From positions 10,136,004 to 10,200,003 of the forward strand of contig OZ012691.1 of NCBI GenBank assembly GCA_963942565.1: DNA of 64,000 bases, written 5' to 3'. The notes below the pieces were generated by a model. That model was not told where the DNA came from, made no database searches, and saw nothing but the letters and a program-made list of their open reading frames with translations. Position numbers and translations under genes: made by a program. Within the stretch, counting starts at the first letter, position 1. Every line of letters begins with the position of its first letter. This document shows, in pieces, positions 1 through 11,287 of this stretch. This stretch comes from Maea johnstoni (Eukaryota > Annelida > Polychaeta > Spionida > Magelonidae).

Positions 1-957
1 CCACAACAGTATAGAAGTCAAACTGTCAAAAGGTCAATGATTAAAGGTTTACTTCATGCTGCAAAGTAATGTCTGTGTGCTCTTCTCAGAATGAAGGAAT
101 AAACACACTTTCCTCCACAAGATGATAAAGTAAACAAACTTTTCTCTTCAGAGTGATAAAAATAAACACATTTCTTTTTGGGCGCATTGCATAAAGTGTG
201 ATCTGCGTAGACAGGTGCTCAGCTGACATAACAGCTGTCCTACGTAATATGTGTGTTCTCCCTAACCTGTGTGTACTCTTAAGACAGAAAGCTCCTCTAA
301 AACAACAGGTTCAGATTACATGGGTCAACTAGTTCAAGTGATGCCTTTCTGCTTATGATATAAGTGAGGTTGTAAATAAAGCTAAAATGCGACTTTTCTT
401 TAATTTTGGCTTTACATACTCTTCTTGACAAAACAGTAATCCAGTAAGATAGAAATCCTCAAAGTCATTACAAGTCTGTAAATCAATTATCCCATCCGAT
501 AGCGTAACATTATCCTAGGAACATAGGGTGTAATAGAGTGTAAAGCAGCACTTGTCCAAAAAGGCAGTCTCAGTAAGCAGGTGATCCACAAGGAAGATAT
601 ACTGTACACACTTAATCCATAACGTGCATGTCTGTATAACTATACTCTGTAGTAAACTTTCTAGTATGCTGTACACACAGAATTTTTTAGGGTAAGTACA
701 CGTCCGTAAAACGACGCTCTCTAGCAAGCCGTCCAGAGTGCAATCCAAGCTAGTGTTATGATGGGGGCCACCTGTGGACCATTAGGCACCTGTAGTCCAG
801 CAGCCTCCTCCTCTCATCTGAGTAAACAAACAGCCACTACTCCAGATAGCACAGGTAGCTAGGTCAGGTGTCAGGCCGCCTTAACGAGCAGGGAATACCA
901 GCAGCCAATGGCTATGGCAATAGCTCTGCTCTCTACGGCCATCCTAGCCTAGCTACT
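1..957. other. No gene recognised
   Basis: AT-rich, no splice-flanked open stretch that I trust. A weak ~70-bp degenerate direct repeat lies at about 595-735. Confidence 0.5.
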
Positions 958-1263
958 CAGGGTTCACAATTGGTACTTGAACTGTTGCCCCGGACAAGTA
1001 GAATTTCTAAATTATAGCTGAAGGGGAAGCGAAAACTGTACCTTGCGAGCCCCACTGGGCAAGTACGCTGTATATATTTTGGGTTTACTTTTGAGAATGT
1101 GTGCAAGCATCCATGCTTGTCCTAGAAAATATGCTTTCACATGCCAGCACCATGTTCTACTTGGTCTTAAATGAAACATTACAAGACATGCAATTTTGGG
1201 CATGTGAAAGTTTGAGCAGGGCAAGTGAAAGTTGAACACTGCAAAAGTAAATGTCGTACCCTG
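958..1263 (+). mobile_element. CAGGG...CCCTG short element (intact relative)
   Basis: Starts CAGGGTTCACAATTGG and ends GTCGTACCCTG. The inside has CCCGGACAAGTAGAATTTC and AGAAAATATGCTTTCACATG, homologous along its length to the split copy at 38837/49563. CAGGG termini suggest a hAT-like MITE. Confidence 0.7.
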
Positions 1264-1312
1264 CCATCTATCCACAGGGGATGACATCTGAATATGGCCT
1301 GGGAGGCAGGCT
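1263..1312 (+). repeat. Dispersed ~48-bp repeat
   Basis: CATCTATCCACAGGGGATGA then GAATATGGCCTGGGAGGCAG. Other copies at about 3466-3512 (+) and 30663-30710 (-). Too short to classify; perhaps the end of a larger unit. Confidence 0.5.
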
Positions 1313-1658
1313 CCAGTGGTCCATTATCATGATTATTGTTGTTGTCATCATGGGTCGTTGCCACAGCAGGTTTGGCTGTCTGCCAATGCTGCAGGTGATA
1401 CATGTATATATACTTGCAGGGGTCACTGGTGGCACTGACCCTCTTTAAGGCAGCATACCTACCTGTCTTAAACACTGACAGGCTGACAGGGTGCAGAGGG
1501 GCCACCACTGTGGCTTAAATCACAATCAAACTCCCTCAGGAGGTGTTTTTTATATATAGTGCCAAGGCAGGGTCCAACATCACCGTACGACCACAGCAAG
1601 TGAATCTGCCAACATTAAATTATTTTATAAAGAATTTATGGCAGTAAATGGCCTTAAT

Positions 1659-1949
1659 GTCTTAAGTGTCATTCGAACACCCAAACCCTCAAAGATCACC
1701 CCTTAGGACACCCAAATTTTTCAGTGAGTAATTTCTTAAAATGTCAAATAAATGGATTTTTTTCCACCTCAATACAATTATTATGACATTGAATGAGAAT
1801 ATCATGCCTTATTTCAATATGCAAATTCATGTTTATGGTTGTAATCTGAGTAAATTGTGATCTCCTTTCAAAAATTGGATGCCCCAAAATTTAATAATTG
1901 TCAATTTGGACCACCCAGTTTCTAAATCCTGGCTAAGACCCTGTCAGCA
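1659..1949 (-). mobile_element. CTTAGCCAG-type MITE
   Basis: Shares ACACCCAAACCCTCAAAGA, CATGCCTTATTTCAATATG and TCCTGGCTAAGACCCTGTC with six other copies in the window. Ends are imprecise. Confidence 0.65.
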
Positions 1950-2502
1950 ATATATGGTAATAATAGACAAGTGGCAATATTGTTAGATACAAACAAAGAT
2001 GGTTCCTAACAATAGGTATATTGATAATAGTTGACTGAAAATTTAAAAATATATATATTTTTGAAAAATTGCATGGAATTTAGAACATCAGAAGAAATAA
2101 CAAATCATTAGTGATTACTGATTTGCTAAAATCAACAAATTTGAGAGAGGTAAAACAGTAACTATGCTTTGTTGTTAATTTCAAGAATTAGTTGACAACA
2201 GATAGCTATCATCACTGATGATAGATGTTCAGCTTTGTTCTACGTTGTACATCGCACCGACATGGCAAATATATACTTATTTATTATATATATGGTCCTC
2301 GTGCCAATGGTGAAAAGTTGCTAACTTTTTGCAGCAAAATTGTTAACAATTTCTGTCAAAACAGGTTGAACTACCCACTACACATTATAAGGGAGCTGGC
2401 TCAAACACTAAATAGGAGTTGTCAAGTCCCTGAAGCCTGACAGGTATGAATTGTGATATGACCCAAAACTGGAGCCACTCACACAGCGCTCTTTTATAAC
2501 AG

Positions 2503-2594
2503 GTGGAGGCAGTGAAAGCCAGCATTGTGGGGGACTACAAGATCCTCACAGGAGGGTCAGAACGCCCTACCATGCCTTCACAAAACCCACAAGA
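2503..2594 (+). CDS. Candidate exon, copy 1 (sulfatase-like GDYKILTG)
   Basis: An acceptor (ttttataacag) is followed by an open stretch beginning VEAVKASIVGDYKILTGG, ending at a possible donor gtgtgt. The V-G-D-Y-K-I-L-T-G string resembles the C-terminal part of arylsulfatase B-like proteins, where a VGxWKLLTG strand is common. That link is a family memory, not a search result. A near-identical copy lies 496 bp downstream. The copies differ by one base in length near the 3' end, so at least one may be out of frame. No other exon of such a gene was found, so this may be a stray duplicated exon. Confidence 0.4.
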
Positions 2595-2635
2595 GTGTGT
2601 ACCCATCAGGACATATCCTAGATACTAGGTGTTAC

Positions 2636-2932
2636 TAGTGATAATCCAATGATCAATTAAAATCGATCATTGGATCGAAAGGGTTCCGATTTTGATTAAT
2701 CGATCCCAAAATTTGGCATCGATTAAGATCGAAATAAACAGCAATAAGGTTGTGTTTTTCGCCAAAAGAAATACCAGAAAATGTCTGAAATATTACTTTA
2801 AATACTTAGCAGCAGAAATAGTCAATAAGTGCTGCTGAGATGAAAGCATGCGCAACCGATTATGATCGATCATTGATCGTTTGTACCCAACAAAAGATCG
2901 ATCATGAAAATCCAAGCCGATTCCTATAACTA
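2636..2932. mobile_element. hAT-like MITE, CGAT-rich
   Basis: 297 bp with ends TAGTGATA... and ...TATAACTA, flanked by perfect 8-bp duplications GGTGTTAC (2628-2635 and 2933-2940). The interior is full of ATCGAT/GATCGAT words. It lies between the two candidate exon copies. Confidence 0.8.
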
Positions 2933-2998
2933 GGTGTTACCGTGTTTTACTAAATATTTACATATATATGTATGTATGCCTATGTATTTATGTTACAG

Positions 2999-3091
2999 GT
3001 GGAGGCAGCTAAAGTCAGCATAGTGGGGGACTACAAGATCCTCACAGGAGGGTCAGAACGCCCTGCCATGCCTTCACAAAAACCTGCAAGG
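2999..3091 (+). CDS. Candidate exon, copy 2 (tandem duplicate)
   Basis: A tandem duplicate of the exon at 2503-2594, with acceptor atgttacag, beginning VEAAKVSIVGDYKILTGG. The donor candidate is CAAGG|gtgtgt. Nearly all differences from copy 1 are single bases. The two copies are separated by a hAT-like MITE that inserted after the duplication or between the copies. Each copy is followed by the same short sequence (tatcaggacata, then a CTAG-rich piece), so the duplicated unit extends past the exon. Confidence 0.4.
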
Positions 3092-3127
3092 GTGTGTACC
3101 TATCAGGACATAGCCTAGCTACTAGGC

Positions 3128-3465
3128 CAGGGCTAGACGCTAACAGTGAACTGCTGGCCCCATGCCAGTAAAAATTGCCAAAAAAAGCTTCGGGCCAGTA
3201 AAAATGACCTCAATTGGTCCTAAGGATCAGTAAATATTTGGGGACATTTTTGTTAACAAGTTTCCTCTCAAGATTGTCTCCAGATGTTTTTGAAATAAAT
3301 GAAGACAGAATATAATAAAATAAATAAATAAATAAATAAATGTCAGTGAACTTTATGCAATGTTTTTTCTTGTTATGTTAAAGAAAAATTTGTAGGACCA
3401 GTAAAAACTTTGCAGTTGGTTGTACTGGCAATATTTCCAACCACCTTCTAGCATACTTCAGCTCA
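3128..3465 (+). mobile_element. CAGGGCTAGACGCTAAC repeat with AAAT microsatellite
   Basis: CAGGGCTAGACGCTAACAGT; contains a TAAA/AAAT run (3316-3341) and GGACCAGTAAAAACTTTGCA. Homologous in the opposite orientation to 15237-15560. Confidence 0.6.
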
Positions 3466-3880
3466 ATCTGTCCACAAGGGATGACGTCTAAATATGGCCA
3501 GGGAGGCAGGCATATCGAAACACAGCAAGGCATCTAATAATTTCAAAACTCTGTAGGAGAATAAAATCTAGGAATAAGTCAATATCGGGACACAGAGAGG
3601 ATTTCTGATATCGTTAAGACTCTGTAGGTCATCATACACTATACTAGGACAATGTTAATATTGAGATAAGTTTCATCACACTATGTACATTAAATGCCCC
3701 GGTAGTTGGGCAGTTGGCATGATCACATATTCTCTTTGGATGTATATCTGGCCCACTGAAGAAGACATTTTACAATCTACACTGAAACCCCAGTTAGAGA
3801 GTCACTTTTGATAGAGGATTGTTGTTATAATGATTTTCTCACGGGTCCACTGAGGAGAATGGCATTTTACACACTATACC

Positions 3881-4113
3881 ATAACCCATTCATGCTTACT
3901 GAGCAGTCAAAATCATCCTGACTATTTTGGTATCATCTTTGTAACGAGAGAATATTTTGGAAAGTATTTGAAGGAGAAATGTTGATAAGACCCCAACCCA
4001 CAACTCTCCTTCAAATATTTTATGAATATGTGCTTGATTCCAAAGTTATTTTCAAAAGTACTTCAGGTCCAGACGACTCTCGTTAAGAAGAGTTTCAGGC
4101 ATGGATGGGGTGA
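3881..4113. mobile_element. piggyBac-like MITE, family 2
   Basis: ATAACCCATTCATGCTTACT ... CAGGCATGGATGGGGTGA. Contains the family word AAGTATTTGAAGGAGAAATG. Confidence 0.6.
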
Positions 4114-4371
4114 CCCCTGTTGGAGGGTGGAGTGTGTGTGTAGTAGTTATGGGTTTACTGAGCAGCAGGGGCAGTTGCATTAAACAGCACCGGCCTGAGC
4201 ATAAATAGATGGCAAACAACCAAAATAGCATCATAACACAACATGCCAGTAGCCCGCCAGCCTGCCAGTGGGGCCCCAAGCCAGTAGTGGCAAATCCTAG
4301 CTCTCTCTCTCCATCCTTCAACCAACAGGCACACACATATATACGCTACTGTAGCCTACATATGCGCTCAC

Positions 4372-4917
4372 TAGGGCTGTCATCGATACCGGCGGTATCG
4401 ATGGATCGCTGGCGAAGCCCTAGCGATAATCGATACGCCAGAAATGCTGGGGTATCGATTCGTTATAAAAAATAACAAAAAACAGGTTGGATACGTTGCA
4501 ACACGCCAAAACTGCCGTTACCAACCAAAAAACTTTTTTAAAAAAGTCCAAATCAGCGAAAACTTACCTCAATTCAAAAACGGAAGTTGAATTGAGGACG
4601 GACAATCTCTGGCGCACTACTGCGCAGGTCAGCGCAATGCATTGTGGGGTCCTGTCAGGGCGATGACAGGTGTAGACATCATTGGCGCTAATGGCAAGAT
4701 CGCAAATTGTAGGTACTTTTTAGTTATTGTTAGGGGCGGGGATTGACGGGTAATGAAAATGTAATGCTTGGTGGGCTAATTGCGTATATATTAGCCGAAA
4801 ACCAAGCGTGCAGCAATTTCTAGTGTGAATCGATAGCGAATCGAATCGAAGTGCTGTATCGGTAAAAATCTTTTCGATTATCGAATCGCTAAAAATTTGT
4901 TAGTGATGACAGCCCTA
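4372..4917. mobile_element. hAT-like MITE with 8-bp target duplication
   Basis: 546 bp with ends TAGGGCTGTCATCGATACCG and ...GTGATGACAGCCCTA, flanked by perfect 8-bp GCGCTCAC (4364-4371 and 4918-4925). CGAT-rich ends. It inserted into the first copy of a 165-bp tandem repeat. Confidence 0.9.
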
Positions 4918-4951
4918 GCGCTCACACTTGTGCACAAGAACTGCAGAGAAC

Positions 4952-5153
4952 TTAACCCTTCCAATGCTAAGGTTACTTTTGTCCAAAGCACAAAGATGCA
5001 AAGATTTTTGAAAACTATCTAAACCCTGTCATGTTTGTATTCATTGGATAGCTCTCACTGAGCACTCTCAGATGAGTACCCATTTGACAGGGTTTTAGTA
5101 ATTTTTAAGGTTTTTGTAATAGCAAAATTAGTACCAGCAGCATAAGGGTTTAA
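4952..5153. mobile_element. piggyBac-like MITE, family 1
   Basis: Starts TTAACCCTTCCAATGCTAAG and ends CAGCAGCATAAGGGTTTAA. TTAA with CCCTT/AAGGG termini fits piggyBac-type ends. Nested in the 165-bp tandem repeat, 34 bp after the hAT-like MITE. Confidence 0.75.
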
Positions 5154-6001
5154 AGTGGAAACAGGGAAGGGCATAAAATAGGGAGAGGGTGGTACACTGC
5201 CAGTATGGCCCCAAGTCTATGGCAAATTCTAGCTCTCTCAATCTCTGGCACAACAGGCAGACACACATATATAAGCCACTGTTGCCTATAAGTGCACAAG
5301 AACTGCTGAGAACTTGATGAGGAAACTGGGGAGGGCATAAAATAGGGAGAGGGTGGTACACTGCTAGTGAGGCCCCAAGCCTATGGCAAATCTTGGCCAT
5401 CTCCATTCCTCACACAACAGGCACACAGACATACACTAAACGTGTACACACACTCATGGTGTGCCAAAACTGCAGAGAACTTCCAAAGAAATTGGGGAAG
5501 GCCTGAAATAGGGAAAGGGTGGTAGACTGCCAGTGAGGTCCCAAGACTATGGCAAATTCTAGCTCTCTCAATCCATCATACAACAGCCACACATACAAAC
5601 ACTGCATGTGCACACGTTCAGGTGCACCAAAACAGAATAGGAAGCATCTAAAATAGGGTAAGGTTTTGATGCAGGGCAAGCCAATATTAGTAGCAGCATA
5701 TGGAATGGAATAATGTTTTCAAGAATGTTTTATGTTATAAAGGCTAATTTGCTGTTATCGATAGAGAAAAGGGAGTAGATTGGAACTAACATCAAAGAAC
5801 TAGCATCTATCTCTCAACCACCATTTGCAATTCTGAAAAACATTGAATTTGATGTTGTCCAATAAGGATTGGCAATGTGGGTGACTACTGACTAGCCCCT
5901 GTTGATAGAGTTGAAAACAAGAGCTCATAAATACATAAATTCATCAAAAAGATGTCATCGAAATAGGCAGGCTGTATTTTTGTATTAAAGGGATGCGAGG
6001 G

Positions 6002-6213
6002 TTAATTCTTCCAATTTTGAGGCTACTTTCATTCAAAGCACAAGGATGCAAAGATTTTTGAAAATCATCTAAACCTAGCTGTCATGGTATTCATTAGATT
6101 ATAGCTCTCTCTCTAAGTACTCACAGATGAGTAGCCATATGTCAGTCACTTTTCAGGTTTTTTGCATCATTTTGTATTGGCCAAAAAAGGCCAACAGTAG
6201 CATAAGGGTTAAG
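6002..6213. mobile_element. piggyBac-like MITE, family 1
   Basis: Diverged copy, TTAATTCTTCCAATTTTGAG ... GTAGCATAAGGGTTAA. Same internal words (TTTGCATCATTTTGTATTGG). Confidence 0.7.
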
Positions 6214-6445
6214 AAAAGAGATGGGTCTTGAAGAGGGGGGAAGTAACTATAAACTTCAAGCAACTGAAACAGCCTCATTTTGAGATTTGAACCCCCGAAA
6301 GACTGTGGTTTGCTGACATAATATACATTGGGCATTATCACCACTGGTTCAACAGTTCTGTTATGAGCAGCATATGTAAAGAGGTGGTAGCTATGGATTG
6401 GACAGTATGTTTAAGAAATCCTTGCCATTTCCAACTGGAGCATAT

Positions 6446-6811
6446 TAGGACTGTCATTGACATCCATTTTTTTTCGATTCGATCATTGACATTTTATTTT
6501 TCGATTCTGATTATTTCGATTCGATTGTGAAGAACTGCAGTAATAGAATATTTTCACATGTTCCACACTATTTTTGTGGCTAGGATCCTAAGATTCCCAC
6601 AATGCAAAGACAATGAAGGTTTTCTCAACACTTTCTGATTAGATACTTGAGTTTCTCTTCAAAATCCTTAATAGCGTTGGCTAAAAATTGCGTAAAAGGC
6701 TGAAAAAATGTGTTTCGATTAATTCGATTCGATTAACAAAATATTTTTTTCTCGATTAATTGGAATAATTATTTCGATCGATCGATACTTGTCATATCAC
6801 TGACAGTCCTA
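6446..6811. mobile_element. hAT-like MITE with 8-bp target duplication
   Basis: 366 bp with ends TAGGACTGTCATTGACAT and ...ATCACTGACAGTCCTA, flanked by perfect 8-bp GAGCATAT (6438-6445 and 6812-6819). TTCGATTCGAT-rich interior. Confidence 0.9.
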
Positions 6812-7720
6812 GAGCATATTAAATTGCACAAGTAGGAGTGTAAAATCAGAAGGGTAAATTGCACTTTTTGACCCAATAGGCTATTAAATGACCTAAAAAT
6901 ATCAAACAGTGCAAAAAGAAGAAAAAAATTGTCCTATCGATGCATCCCCGGTTCAAGTGTACTGGAACCGTACCTAACAAAGATTATTATTATTATCATT
7001 AATAATAATAATTATATTATTAACAATTAATAATAATCCAGGCGTTTACAGCAAGCAATGGGCAGAAAAGGCTAAATAATTAATTTTGCCAGACTGCCAG
7101 TGGTATTCGAAACAACCTATGCTGAACTATTCTTTACTAAAAACAGGACTCATAAAACTACAGTTGGTTAAAAGTTTTGAGACCTATATTTGAATAAACA
7201 ATTTCATGATTTCTGGCTGGGCATACTACGACACTGCATTTTTCGCCTAAATTATGCCTCAAGCTGAAAATATCATATATTGCAAAATATGTATGCTAAA
7301 TTCAGCCCAAGTGTATTCTTCTATTTGAGTTCACAAATAACCTACTCAGTTCAACCTGCCATTGAGGTAGTTTGCTACAAAAAAGAACAGTGATGTATGA
7401 GAATTGATTCCTGAATCAACACTTATACCAGAGTGCATAGGAGCACTGGCATTACAATACCAGCCTTACCAGGTATTAGAATTAGTCAGTCTTGAAGATC
7501 CCATGTATACTGTATAATAACCACCAAGCAATGGGTCTGAACCAAGTGCCCACTTGCACTTAACTGGTGTAAACTAAATCTTATTTTCTTCTGTCCAAAG
7601 GATAGCTGGACTCCGGCCATGGCAAATCTACCAAAGGAGACCAATGCAAACCAGACCAGCTGCCTATCCTTCAGTTGAACTGTTCAAGATAAGCTCAGCT
7701 TTTTGCAAAACACTAGCTTA

Positions 7721-7958
7721 TTAACCCATTAATGCTTCCAAGTTCATCCAGAAATTGTCGTCTGGATCTAATAAACATCTGACAATAGTTCAAGAATTAA
7801 GGATTATTTTACAAAATATTTGAAGAAGAGTTGTCACTTGTCAGTAATGATCTGATGAACATTTCTCCTTTAAATATTTTCCAAAACATTCTTTTGGCAG
7901 AAAGATCTCACCAAAATTGTCTGGCTGTTTTTGGCCATTGTAAGCATTAATGGGTTAA
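7721..7958. mobile_element. piggyBac-like MITE, family 2
   Basis: TTAACCCATTAATGCTTCCA ... TAAGCATTAATGGGTTAA. TTAA at both ends. Confidence 0.75.
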
Positions 7959-7989
7959 TGATGAAGAATGAGAGAAGTGAATGACAGGT

Positions 7990-8236
7990 TTAACCCCATA
8001 ATGCCTTAGAGATACACAAGATATATTATATTGCCATCTGGATCTATATCATTTTTGAGAATAACTTGAGAGTTCAGAATTAACTTACAAAATATATGAA
8101 GGGGGGTTATAACTTATAGGTAGTGTTCTGATTTATATTTCCCCAGTAAAATATTCTTCCAACTTTGCTTTTGCCTGAAAGATTTCACCTAAGTTGTCAG
8201 GCTGCTTCTGACTGCTGTAATTATTAATGGGTTAAT
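7990..8236. mobile_element. piggyBac-like MITE, family 2
   Basis: TTAACCCCATAATGCCTTAG ... AATTATTAATGGGTTAA. Only 32 bp from the previous copy. Confidence 0.7.
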
Positions 8237-8552
8237 AATGAGAGGGGTGGGGGTGGTGTGACCTTATGGGAAGGGTGTTTTAGTTCACCCAATGAGGCAT
8301 CAATCACAGTCCTTGTAAGAAAATGACACAGTGTTACCAAAACACACACTGCAGCAGCACTAGAACAACAGGGGAAACTAATCTATAACTCCTACACACT
8401 TTCCAAATGTCACCGTCATGGCACCTGCCTCTGCTGTGATTCCAACACCTGCTACACCCAGCACACCATGAATGTCAGATTCCTGATGGTGTCCTCAAAA
8501 CTACCCTCAAACAGGGTCTACATTGGGCACCGTAGAGGGTCTTAACCAGGAT

Positions 8553-8767
8553 TTAACCCTTATGCTGCTAGTGGCTAGTTTGGCCAATACATGAAGATGC
8601 AAAAAAAATCTTAAAAATGTCTGAAACCCTGTCAAATGGGTACTCATCTGAGAGTATGCAGCGAGAGCTATCCAATGATTACCCACATGACAGGGTTTAG
8701 ATGGTTTTCCAAAATCTTTGCATCCTTGTGCATTGGACGAAAGTAGTCTCAGCATTGGAAGGGTTAA
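8553..8767. mobile_element. piggyBac-like MITE, family 1
   Basis: TTAACCCTTATGCTGCTAGT ... CAGCATTGGAAGGGTTAA, inverted orientation relative to the copy at 4952. Confidence 0.8.
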
Positions 8768-8779
8768 AGACTAGGTGCC

Positions 8780-9375
8780 CCAAATCAGCAATATTGAAAT
8801 TTTTGGGCATCCTGAATAGAGGACTCTGGAGATAGGAGGACCAGGTGGTGTCATCTATCTACTATACCTGGTACTAAACCACACTGTTGGTAAAGACAGA
8901 AGGGAATGTTAACATTTTGGGGATTAGGAGCCTAGTCTACTGTCTGGCTTAACCCGTCCAAAGGGGAGGCTACTTTCATCCATCTAAACCCTGTCATGTT
9001 GGTATTCATTGGATAGCTCTCGCTGAGAACTTTCAGATGAGTACCCATGTGCCAGTCATTTTTCAGGTTTTATGCATCATTTTGTATTAGCAAATTTAGC
9101 CAACAGCAGCATAAGGGTTAGCCTATATTTCTATGCAGTCATCTGTATTTTTTCTGTATTTCTGTAACCAGGCACCAAATACTAGTAGTGTAGGTGGCCG
9201 AAGTTGGCAATTTAATTAACACCAGGGGAATAAAGAGGACTCAGTTTGAGTAAGTGCCATCTATCTACCATACCTGGTACTTCACCACACTGTTGGTCAA
9301 CACAGAAGGGAATGTCAACTTTTTAGGGACTAGGAGCCTAGTCTACTGTCTGGCTTCCAACACCCAACAGCTTGA
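8780..9375. repeat. ~405-bp direct duplication
   Basis: CATCTATCTACYATACCTGG ... GAGCCTAGTCTACTGTCTGG occurs at about 8853-8949 and 9257-9357. The first is followed by the shortened family 1 MITE. Confidence 0.65.
8949..9120. mobile_element. piggyBac-like MITE, family 1 (shortened)
   Basis: TTAACCCGTCCAAAGG ... CAGCATAAGGGTTA. About 40 bp shorter than typical because part of the left end is missing. It lies in one copy of a ~405-bp duplication (8.85 and 9.26 kb). Confidence 0.7.
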
Positions 9376-9700
9376 GATCTACTTCCTGTAGGATGTTCAT
9401 CAGTAGACCACATGATATTACATAAAGCACCATAGTTCCTAAAATAACTGCTCCCTCCCAGGTTCACGGCCATCTGGAGATTATCATTCCAAATATCAAT
9501 ATTGGCCCAAGGCGGGCGCGCAGGGGGCGGTGGTAAACCTGAAACATCTGCCAAAGAAGCCCGCAGAGGGCAGCACTGCAGATCCCACAAAAGCCCCCTT
9601 TGGCAAGAATTCAGGAGAGGATAAAAATAAACCGCTGAACTGAAGTGCTTGAACCCAAAGCTTCTATTGATCAAACATTTCAGACATTTCATTATTATTT
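9370..9700. other. Open minus-strand stretch without recognised product
   Basis: A 120-codon minus-strand frame here contains WANIDIWNDNLQMAVNLGGS and a proline run. It overlaps a GC-richer patch (AAGGCGGGCGCGCAGGGGGC). Nothing identifies it and part lies in the ~405-bp duplication. Confidence 0.2.
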
Positions 9701-9716
9701 AAACAATCCCTCCCAT

Positions 9717-9893
9717 CAGGGTCTGACACTTAGATTTTAGGCTAGGGGCCCGAAAAGGTCTTTCGATCAAAAATACTGGTCAAAAACAGGATTTCTGGTT
9801 AATATACTTACTATTTTGGGCCCTTAGTCTGAAAAATCTAGGGGCCCACAGCAAAATCTAAGGGGTATTTGCCCCTGGGCAAGTCGAAGCCTG
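9717..9893 (+). mobile_element. CAGGGTCTGA short repeat, copy 1
   Basis: 177 bp, CAGGGTCTGACACTTAGATT ... AAGTCGAAGCCTG, with GAAAAATCTAGGGGCCCACA. Three copies in the window have the same boundaries, so it is a mobile unit. Confidence 0.7.
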
Positions 9894-10535
9894 CCCATGC
9901 ATGAAAAGCGTGATGCAAAAATAATCTAGGAAATATCTAAATTATGATATCATAATCAAACTTTGTTGGTACTGAGTCTCCCAAGAGTACCTTTTCAGGT
10001 CCCCATTATTTAAATTCTAATAACTTCCAGAAACCCATGACTTCAAAATATGTAGTAACTCAGATTGTTTTACGTCCCTTTGATAATAGTTGTGGTTGCC
10101 TGCTTACACAGTAGGACAGTGACACTTTTTTGTTGCTAAAAGCAATTAATTCATGGGTCAATGCTGAAGCACTTCTGCATTTCAAGGATCAAGGGCTTCT
10201 GAATCATATCAATGTACGTTACTCAGTTTACTTCTGAATTCTGTTATGTTACTCAGTTTAATGTGGGGCTAAGCAAATAGCATAATACACATTGCACTAA
10301 TCAACCAATGGCCAATGGGAGTTTCATATTAACTTATTATCGGCTAGTGCACAATCAGGGGTACCTTTTGTGTTTCACTTTGGGTGAAATTTTTTTTTCC
10401 AAATATTAGGTATATCAATGTGTCATGTCATAGGAAAACTTGTCTAGTAATCACATGCGAAATATTTCTAAGTAGACATGTGTCGTTCTCATTTTATCAC
10501 AGTTTGAACAACTGATAGTCAGTGAGGGAAAATGA

Positions 10536-11287
10536 TACTACGGAGACTACATACTATTTCCTATTACTGTGCATACCACAAAAAATCAAGAGAAAGGTAT
10601 TCTTTTTTTGTGAAAAATTGTTTATTTGTCATGGTACAACATAAATAAAATGCTTTTGTTAACTGTTGCTCGGCTTTTTACAACTGCTGACCTCCTATGT
10701 GTACTACTCTAACAAACACAGTTTTTAAACAAATTGATGCCTTTGTCTGCAAATGCTGTGTTTGAAAAAATAGGCCTCATATGAAAATGAAAATATATTT
10801 CTGGCACTATTCTTGATACACTTCTTGTAATAAAACAGTCATTTGATAGTCTAGCATTAGCACATTCTGCCTACAACACCTGAAACTTAACATGTAAAAT
10901 GGCAGAGCAGGGCTACTACGGAGACTACATTGTTGGTTTCTTTCACATTTTGCTTTACAACAGTTTAAAAGTTTATCTTTGACAAAATACAATAGGAAAC
11001 ACACTTAAACTCTTAAGGATTCAAACATTTTAAACTTTGACATCTTAAGTAGTGCATTGTAGTGGTAATACACTAGTGTTTAGATCAAACAAATGCTTCA
11101 CCATTTTTGGTGCAAAGGAATTTGATCAATTTAGGTACATCTTCCAGAGATCATATGACAATTAAGTTCGGTGCTTGAATATATAATCATTTATAAGTCA
11201 TTCTTACTGAACAACATAACCTTTTCTCAAAATTAGTGATGAAACAGGTTTTATCTTTGATTATATGTAGCTACTACGGAGACTACA
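10536..11287 (+). repeat. Left cluster of TACTACGGAGACTACA motifs
   Basis: Exact copies at 10536, 10914 and 11272, same orientation, 378 and 358 bp apart, with unrelated sequence between. The last two share GC before the motif. Confidence 0.85.

Larger units (their letters stand above)
4235..5690. repeat. Four-copy ~165-bp tandem repeat, first copy split by two MITEs
   Basis: Units share GGTGGTACACTGCCAGT, CCCCAAG.CTATGGCAAAT and TCTAGCTCTCTCAATC. Whole units start near 5153, 5320 and 5486 (GGTGGTA at 5188, 5352, 5518). The first unit (4235-4371 plus 4926-4951) is interrupted by the hAT-like MITE and followed directly by a piggyBac-like one. Confidence 0.75.

Noticed and set aside
515-748. 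77-codon minus-strand frame with internal similarity
   Set aside because: The similarity reflects a degenerate ~70-bp DNA repeat; no protein family features.
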